Made by a program: the position numbers and the translations under genes
In this document: positions 57,429 to 64,000 of the stretch, piece by piece
Position numbering within the stretch: the first letter of the stretch is position 1
Layout: each line of letters begins with the position of its first letter
Notes under the pieces: model-generated
What the model saw: only the letters and a program-made list of their open reading frames with translations
Databases searched by the model: none
What the model was told of the DNA's origin: nothing
NCBI GenBank assembly: GCA_023935145.1
Contig: CM043705.1
Coordinates: 20,568,001 to 20,632,000 of the forward strand
Direction of reading: 5' to 3'
Source of the DNA: Bretschneidera sinensis
Taxonomy: Eukaryota; Streptophyta; Magnoliopsida; Brassicales; Akaniaceae
Length of the DNA: 64,000 nucleotides

Positions 57429-58310
57429 GCTAGGTCGAACATACGAGGAGCAATCCATATGCTCAACCTTAGGGTTATGGAGCCGAGCATATGTGGAGGA
57501 ATCTATCTGCTCGACCTTGGAGACATGGAGCTGTTGGGCTGAGTGTGTGTGGAGCAATCCATACGTTTGGCTTTGGAGACATAGAGTCGAGCATGTATGG
57601 AGCAATCCTGCTGCTTAGCTTTGGAGTTTTTGGGTCGAGTGTGTGTGGAGTAATCCATATGCTCGGCCTTGGAGACATAGAGCTGAGCATGTGTGGAGCA
57701 ATCCATCTGCTTGGCTTTGGAGTTGTTGGGCCGAGTGTGTATAGAGCAATCCATACACTCGACCTTGAAGACATAAAACCGAGCATGTGTGAAGCAATCT
57801 ATCTGCTCAGCCTTAGAGTTTTCAAGTCGAACGTGTGTGGAGTAATTCATACGCTCGGCCTTGGAGATATAGAGCCGAGCATATGTGAAGCAATCCATCT
57901 GCTCGGCCTTGGAGTTGTTGGGCCGAGCATGTGTGGAGTAATCCATACGCTAGGCCTTGGAGACATAGAGCAGAGCATGTGTGGAGCAATCCATCTGTTC
58001 GGCCTTGGAGCTGTTGGGCCGAGCGTGTGTGGAGTAATCCATACACTCGGCTTTGAAGACATAGAGTCGAGCATGTATGGAGCAATCCATCTGCTCGACC
58101 TTTGAGCTGTTTGGCCGAGCGTGTATGGAGCAATCCATACGCTCGGCCTTGAAGACATAGAGTCGAGCATGTGTGGAGCGATCCATCTGCTCGACCTTGG
58201 AGCTGTTGGGCTGAGCGTGTGTGGTGCAATCCATATGCTCGACCTTGGAGACATAGAGCCGAGCATGTGTGAAGCAATCCATCTGCTCAACCTTGGAGAG
58301 GTTTGTACGT
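57429..58310. repeat. 48/96-bp minisatellite in the Tat 3' region
   Basis: Eighteen 48-bp half-units contain GGAGCAATCCATCTGCTCGG or the alternate GGAGTAATCCATACGCTCGG form. The ATCCAT anchor falls at 57453, 57501, 57557, then every 48 bp from 57605 to 58277 without an indel. The two forms alternate, giving a 96-bp higher-order period. Because 48 is divisible by 3, several frames stay open on both strands (for example 57491-58105 plus and 57822-58290 minus). None resembles a known protein. Confidence 0.95.
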
Positions 58311-59083
58311 TCTAGGGAGACTTTTAGGCTTTCTGTTTATTAGGCCCATGAAGGATGTTTCTGGGCCTTTTGGACCTTGGGGAGGCCTTGGATGTTTCTG
58401 TGGGTTTTGGGCTCCTTTGAGGGCCCAATTTTCTTGGGTAATATTTTCAGATGGACCTTTGTGACACGTGGCTCGTGTCAGTCTTCATTGAATGCTTGTA
58501 GCCGTTTTTGCAAAAATGGCGGCGCTCATTAATGATTAGATTCCTTGAGGAATGAAACGGCACCTTTGGGAACTAAAGCGGCGCCTAGGGGAACGAAACG
58601 CCCCCTAGGTTTAATCTGGTGTCGTTTAGTTTTGTGGCAGCAGATTCTTTGGGAAGCGTGAAAGTAACCTCGAGCTTCTGAAGTGTCATTTTCTCATCCA
58701 TTTTTGTTTTAAATGCCCTCATTCTTTGTGCCCTCTTTTCCTATATAAGAAGGTTTTTGCTTCCATTTTTCCTCACTTCAATCTTAGTGAGTTTATTCAG
58801 AGATTTCTTTGTAGAGAGAAAAAATTTTTAAGAGCACTCGGCTTCGTCTAAAAAAATATCTTCTGAGAGTCGTCGTCCTTATCCTTGAATCTTTGAAAGT
58901 TTGGTGCTTGATACTTTCTGGTGGGTGATTGGGCGGTCGTCTTGGCATGGTTATTGGTGTGAGTGCTCGGAGGTGTGGTGTTGTAGAGTCACTGAAGAGG
59001 GATCTCGAAGAGTACAGTTGAGGAGGGAGTTTGAGTCCGAATCACTTGGACTTTGATGAGTCTCCTTTATTTTAACTTTAATC
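58311..59083 (+). promoter_or_regulatory. Promoter and leader of the antisense ORF in the Tat element
   Basis: TATATAA at 58742-58748 lies on the plus strand, 336 bp before the ATG at 59084, in CTATATAAGAAGG. It is followed by a CT-rich transcript start-like region (CCTCACTTCAATCTTAGTGA). It could drive the antisense ORF independently of the LTR. Confidence 0.5.
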
Positions 59084-61180
59084 ATGTCTTCGTTTGATAG
59101 TTACCGAGATCGACCAAGTAGTGTTAGCGATAGTAGTAGTAGGAGTAACAGTAGTGGTAGTTTTGAGGAGAGGGGGTTGGCCATGTCCTCTTCCAGGAGT
59201 GAGACCCCGGAAAGAGTCCTAGTTAGGGAGGGGCCCTTGGTGATGGTACCTTATGTCCCCATTATGGAGGAGTATGGAGGGGACTTTTTCTCTGAGGATG
59301 AGGCGGACAAGGCCCTGCTAGATATTAGGGGGCCTCGGCAGTAGAGGAAAGGGAAGAATGGGAGTTCGCGGCTAACACGGTCCCTAGCCACTTTATAGAA
59401 GAAGACTTGGAAGTGATTCAAAAATCGTACCGCATCCTGTGCGAGTACACCCTACGGTTGGCTAGAGTAGGGGAGAGGGCTTGCGATGCCCTTCTGAGCC
59501 GCGCACCCTATGAATTGTGCTTGTATGAATACCACATGAGGGCCAGGCTACGCTTCCACTTTCACCCATTTTTCTGTTCCGTACTCCGATACTTTGATAT
59601 AATGTTATGTCAGTTAGTGCCGAACTCGGTACGGCTGATAATGGTCTTTATCTGCATCTGCTCGAAAGTGGGTGGACTGATGAATCTGGATGTGTTTAAG
59701 GCCCATTTCCATATTAGCAGACACGGCCAGGCTGGATGGGTAGTGGTCAGTACCCGGGCCAAAGGAAGATTATTGAAGAAGACTACATCCTCGATCAAGT
59801 AATGGAAGAAGTCCTTCTTCTTCGTCCGAGCTGCTAAAGACTTCAGCTTTCCTCTCTTGTGAAGCCTGGACTAGGCTGGGAAGCTCAAAAAGCTGAGTTT
59901 TCTCCCACACAAGAAAGAGACGATGGACACTATGGTGGCCGCACCATTAGATGTGGAGGTCCTCTACGACAACAAGGAATTATGAGGTGTGGTCTTTGCC
60001 CCCATGCCCCGAGCCATCCATTGAAAGTGGTAACCCCGCGCCTTTCTCTTTAGACTTATAATTTTTTTTCATTTCTGCTTTACTTTTTCCTTAGACTTAT
60101 TACTCATGCACTTTCTTCTGTTTTGTGTTAGGCAGAGATGGATGCTACGGCAAGGGCCAGGGAGCAGGCGAGGAGACTAACCTTAGAGAGGAAGAGGGCA
60201 GTTGCGACCAAGAAGCAACCAACCTCAAGGTCGAGGGCCAGGAAAAGACCTTGAGGCCCGTTCCCTACCCTGATCGACCTGGAGAGTCCCCCGTGGTGCT
60301 CCCTTAAGCCGGAGACTGCTCCAGTCACTTCTGCAGTCTCAGTGGCTTTTGCTGCCCCAGTGCTTTTTGCTACTCCAAGACCTTCTCGGGGTGCCGCTTT
60401 TAGGGTGGTGGTCTTCAAGCTCAATTGGGCCTTGAAGATGGACGACTCCGTCTTTGAGCACCTCTAGGTGGCACGGAAGCACCTAATCATGGGGATCCCT
60501 CCCTGTGATATGTTAGAGCTATCGAGGAGGCCAATCGAGGCCCTTTGCTCCGCAGTCGAGGCCATCGGGTCTCAAGTATGATATTTTTTCCTTAACTTTT
60601 GAATTCCTTTCATTTTCCTTAAGTTTTCAATAAATTGACTAAGTGTTTTTTGTTCGGTTGCAGTCGAGCATCCTCCTGGGCATTTTGTCTCGTCGGTGCC
60701 TGGACACGACCGAGCCCAACACAAGCTGTGTGAAAGCACTGAGCTCATCCAGTAGCTGCAGATGTCACTGGACACGGCCAACTTAGCCAGGTTAGAGGCT
60801 GTTCGGGCGAAGGACGCTGTCCTTCAGGCCAAGTCGAGGCAGCCTGCTAGAGGGATGACTCTGCTTTGGAGGAGCGATGGTTGGGCGAGGAGGTCGAGGC
60901 CTACACTCGGGCAGCTGTGGATGAGGCTCTAGTGACCTTCCGAGACTCTACCTCCTTTCGGACGATAGTCGACTTAGAGGAAGGTCGGCAGTACCTCAAG
61001 GGCTTCTTAGAAGCCAAAATAAAGGTCGAGGCGTTGCACCCCGAGGTTAACTTATAGGGCCTCGACCTATTGGATCTCGAGGAGGCTGCTGCTGCAGAAG
61101 CCGAGGTCAGTGCTTCTGCTAAGGAGGAGGTGACTGCTCAGCCCAAGGTCATTGTTGATGTTGAGCCTGCCCCAGCCTAA
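59084..61180 (+). pseudogene. Antisense gag-like ORF (putative gypsy-type transposon protein)
   Basis: Starts with a Ser-rich segment (59084-59340), then shifts frame near 59335. It continues as W-E-F-A-A-N-T-V-P-S-H-F, R-L-R-F-H-F-H-P-F-F-C-S-V-L-R and C-Q-L-V-P-N-S-V-R (59390-59800). This is the core of the plant 'putative gypsy type transposon' family (PF04195-like). A TAA near 59800 probably replaces a Gln codon. Further coding-like blocks follow, with intron-like GTATG..TTGCAG at 60576-60662 and a Glu/Ala-rich coiled-coil end near 60860-61180. Such ORFs occur antisense in Tat elements; their function is unknown. This copy is broken. Confidence 0.65.
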
Positions 61181-61329
61181 ATTAGGCTTTTTTGTTTTCC
61201 ATTTTTGTAACTCAAAGGCGTTAGTGCCTTTTTTGTACTTTTTGATAAGTTTGGAATGAAATCTTTATTTTTCTCAAACTTGCTATTTATTGTATTTGTC
61301 CATTACAATCTTTCTTCAACCGAATTTCT

Positions 61330-64000
61330 TTTATGACTCGGGCATGAGGCACGGGCCTATTGGTAGAATTTTCGAAGATGTTCGGCGTTCTAAGTGCGTG
61401 GAACGCGTTTTCCACTTAGCTCATTGAGCTCGAAGGTGTCGGGGCGGCACACCCTTTTGATGCGGTATGGGCCCTCCCAGTTAGGGGTTAACTTCCCTGT
61501 TTCTCGTGGATAAGACACTTCATTTTTTCATAAAACGAGATCATGGAGTTCGAAATGCCTGTCTCGTACCCGGGAGTTGTAATACCCGGTGGTTTGCTGC
61601 TAATAGGCGGTCAGCCGAATCTGAGCTTTATCTCGAGCTTCGTCGAGGAGATCAGTGTTTATGCGAAGAGCCTCGTCATTGCTGTTGCTTTTGAAATTTT
61701 GTACTCGGAGTGAAGGCACCTCGATTTCCAAAGGGATGACGGCTTCAGAATCATATGTCATGAAAAATGGGGTTTTCTTAGTGGGTGCTCGGGCCGTGGT
61801 TCGATGCGCCCAGAGTATGTTTGGCAAGTGGTTCGTCCACTGTCTGTCTACTTCATCCAATCTCCTTTTAATGCCCTGTAAAAGGGTCATGTTGGTTACT
61901 TCGGCTTGCCCATTAGTCTGTGGGTACCCAATGGAGGAGAAGTGATACTCGATATGCAACTTGTCACAGAATGTCTTGAACCGAGTGCTATCGAATTACT
62001 TGCCGTTGTCCATCACTAGTATTCAGGGAATACCGAAGCGGCATACTATCGACTTCCAGATGAAACCCTTAGCCTGATGGTCAATGATACTGGCTAGTGG
62101 TTCAGCTTCCACCCACTTTGTGAAGTAATCTATTGTCTTGATGAGGCACTTCCATTGGCTAGGCACTCCTATGAAAGGTCTGAGGAGGTTCATCCCCCAC
62201 ATGGCAAAAAAAAAGGAGCTAGTGACAGAAATGAGGGGATTCACCAGATTGCAGGAGATAGTAGCATATTGTTGCCAATTTTTGCACTTCTTCACTAATT
62301 CCATGGCTTCTCTTTGCATCCCGGGCCAGTAATAACCTTGGCTAAGGATTTTGAAAGCAAGGGTTCGGCTCCCAAGGTGGTTCCCGTATATCCCTTTATG
62401 AACCTCATGGAGGGCGTAATCGGCCTCAATTGGACCCAATCATTTTAGATAAGGTGTCATAAGACCTCTTTTGTATAGTTGATCGTTCAAGATTGCGTAC
62501 CGTGCTGCTCCGAAGATGGTTTTTTTGGCCTCGTTCCTTTCACCCAGGAGATGGCCATCTCGCAAATACTGGAGGATCGGATCCATCCAGGTTTCCTCGT
62601 TAGCCATGAGTAGCACAACGGTTTTATCAATGTTAGGTATGGCGAGTATCTCGAGGTAGACCACCCGTGTGGATTCGAGTTGCCAAGAGGAGGCAAGCTA
62701 GGGTAAGGAGTCAGCTTTTGAGTTTTCAGCCCGGGGAATTTGGTTAATACGAAACATTTTGAACTTGACAACTAGCACCTTGGCTTTTGCTAAGTAACGA
62801 GCTGTTTTCTCTCCTCTGGCCTTGAACTCCCCATTGACTTGGTTCACCACCAATTGAAAGTCATTATACGCGTCCAGGGTATCTACGGATAGTACCCTGG
62901 CCAGCTTCATTTCGGCCAGCAAAGCCTCATACTCAGCTTCGTTGTTTAAGGCTCTAAATCCAAACCTTAGGGTGTACTTGATGTAAAGCTGTCCGGGCCA
63001 CTCAAGATGAGCTCGGCACCACTCCCGGTGTTGTTGGAGGATCCGTCAACGTAGAGCGTCCACTGAGGGATTAGCTTGGTCTTGCCGAGATCCAGGGTAT
63101 GATCCTCCTGAACTGGGAGAGTAGTCTCCACAATAAAGTCGCTAAGGCCTGGGTTTTGATGGCCGTGCGAGGCAGATAACGAATGTCAAACTCCTCGAGT
63201 TTCATATACTATTTGACCATTCTTTCGGAGCCATCCGGCTTGTGGAGCACTTGTCGAAGGGGATGGTCGGTCAAAAAGACGATTGTATGGGCTTGAAAGT
63301 ATGGCTGAAGCTTGCGGGTTGTGACTAGGAAGGCATATGTTATCTTCTCCATGGGAAGATACCGAGTTTCACCATCGTGGAGGACCTTGCTCACATAGTA
63401 CACGGGTTTCTAGATGCCTGCCTCCTCTCGAATTAGTACAAAGGCTACCACTTCGTGTCCAGCCAAAAGGTATAGAAAAAGCTTTTCGCTGGCAATGGGT
63501 TTGGTAAGCAAGGGGGTGAACCTAAGTATTTTTTCAGCTCATCGAATGCCTTCTAGTGGTCCTCAGACCATTCGAAGTTCTTGGCCTTTCTGATGACTTT
63601 GAAGAAAGGGAGGCACTTTTCCACTGATTCTAATATGAATCGACTCAAGGCCGTTATCCGCCAAGTGAGTCGTTGGACCTCCCTTAAGGTCTGAGGTGGT
63701 TTCATGTTGAGAATGGCCTCTATCTTTTTAGGTTTCTCCTCTATGCCCCTTTGGGTCACTATGAAGCCGAAGAACTTTCCTCCGGTGACTCCGAAGGCGC
63801 ACTTAGAGGGATTCAGCTTCATTTGGTGGCGTCGAAGGACTTCAAAGGTTTCTTTTTAAGTTTTTTTTTTTTTTTTGGTCCTTAGCTCTGAAACTTTTCA
63901 CCAGTATATCGTCTACATAGACCTTCATGCTTCGGCTGATCTGTTCCCGAAAGATTTTATTTACCAATCTCTGGTAGGTGGCTCTAACGTTTTTCAAACC
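61330..64000 (-). pseudogene. Tat gypsy pol (RT, RNase H, aRNase H, integrase), partial
   Basis: RT tail at 63822-63553 (L-N-P-S-K-C-A-F-G-V, F-L-G-F-like F-F-G-F-I-V). RNase H at about 63500-63190 (Y-Y-V-S-K-V-L, T-D-H-P-L-R-Q-V-L). Archaeal-type RNase H at 62960-62700 (F-Q-L-V-V-N-Q-V-N-G-E-F, I-P-R-A-E-N-S-K-A-D). Integrase at 62440-61600: a degraded zinc finger with only one Cys of the C-x2-C (C-K-N-W), T-I-D-Y-F-T-K-W-V-E-A-E-P, V-M-D-N-G-K-stop-F-D and G-Q-A-E-V-T-N, so the D, D and E residues survive. Stops (for example at the Q after D-N-G-K near 62000) and frameshifts break it. The domain order is that of Ty3/gypsy. Confidence 0.9.

Larger units (their letters stand above)
56885..64000 (-). 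mobile_element. Tat-lineage Ty3/gypsy retrotransposon, partial
   Basis: Reading on the minus strand from the right edge: RT, RNase H, a second archaeal-type RNase H, integrase, a 3' region with an ORF on the opposite strand, a minisatellite, then a candidate LTR. The extra RNase H, antisense ORF and long repeat-bearing 3' region are known traits of Tat elements (Ogre, Retand, Grande). Gag, protease and the 5' LTR lie beyond the window. Stops in pol show it is inactive. Confidence 0.75.

Noticed and set aside
57429..58310. Regularly spaced array that could suggest a CRISPR
   Set aside because: Units are contiguous tandem repeats with no unique spacers, in a plant retrotransposon.
57411..58315. 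Several overlapping ORFs of 60-204 codons on both strands
   Set aside because: They are a by-product of a 48-bp repeat whose length is a multiple of three; none resembles a known protein. The array is reported as a repeat instead.

Overview
This is nuclear DNA from a flowering plant, almost certainly a eudicot. The genes are multi-exon with GT..AG introns, intergenic DNA is AT-rich, and most of the window is transposable elements of plant lineages: CACTA/En-Spm, Ty1/copia, Ty3/gypsy chromovirus and Tat, MITEs, solo LTRs and a short non-autonomous LTR element. The species cannot be named from the sequence. No rRNA gene, functional tRNA gene, CRISPR array or prokaryotic feature was seen.

Layout. 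1-5.7 kb: a 161-bp tandem repeat, a 640-bp repeat present twice, a Tourist-like foldback MITE, a solo LTR and unassigned AT-rich DNA. 5.74-26.54 kb: what appears to be one very large CACTA transposon (about 20.8 kb, ends CACTAC..GTAGTG, 3-bp target duplication ACA). Its transposase genes (TNP2-like with DUF4218, a DUF4216 segment, and a Ptta/TNPA-like gene) are decayed and lie on the minus strand. Inside it sit an ATL67-like RING-H2 gene, a degenerate copia element, one end of a second CACTA element and a rearranged copia element.

26.5-46.4 kb: a segment repeated three times in tandem. Each copy holds a PLAC8/plant-cadmium-resistance (PCR) 5' region with first exon, PCR downstream DNA, a truncated CACTA end, and a chromovirus cassette in permuted order (RT-RNase H, then primer-binding site and gag). 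Only the third copy keeps a complete PCR gene (45614-46372, 155 aa). The repeats were later hit by a 1.5-kb solo LTR, a 1.2-kb non-autonomous LTR element and a nearly new copia element that landed 140 bp upstream of the PCR start codon.

46.4-56 kb is the gene-rich part: the end of PCR, a small unknown gene (49019-49571) with an apparent frameshift, and an intact 11-exon TGA-class bZIP transcription factor gene on the minus strand (459 aa). 56-64 kb: a Mutator-type MITE, then the 3' part of a Tat-lineage Ty3/gypsy element on the minus strand. Its pol runs off the right edge, an opposite-strand gag-like ORF with its own TATA box follows, and its 3' untranslated region carries a 48/96-bp minisatellite.

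Probable working host genes are PCR and TGA; the small gene at 49 kb and the ATL67-like gene are doubtful. The most unusual observations are the CACTA element carrying a host-like gene, the promoter/exon-1 triplication, fusions of pol to a primer-binding site in two unrelated retroelement families, and the strictly 48-bp-phased minisatellite in a Tat element.
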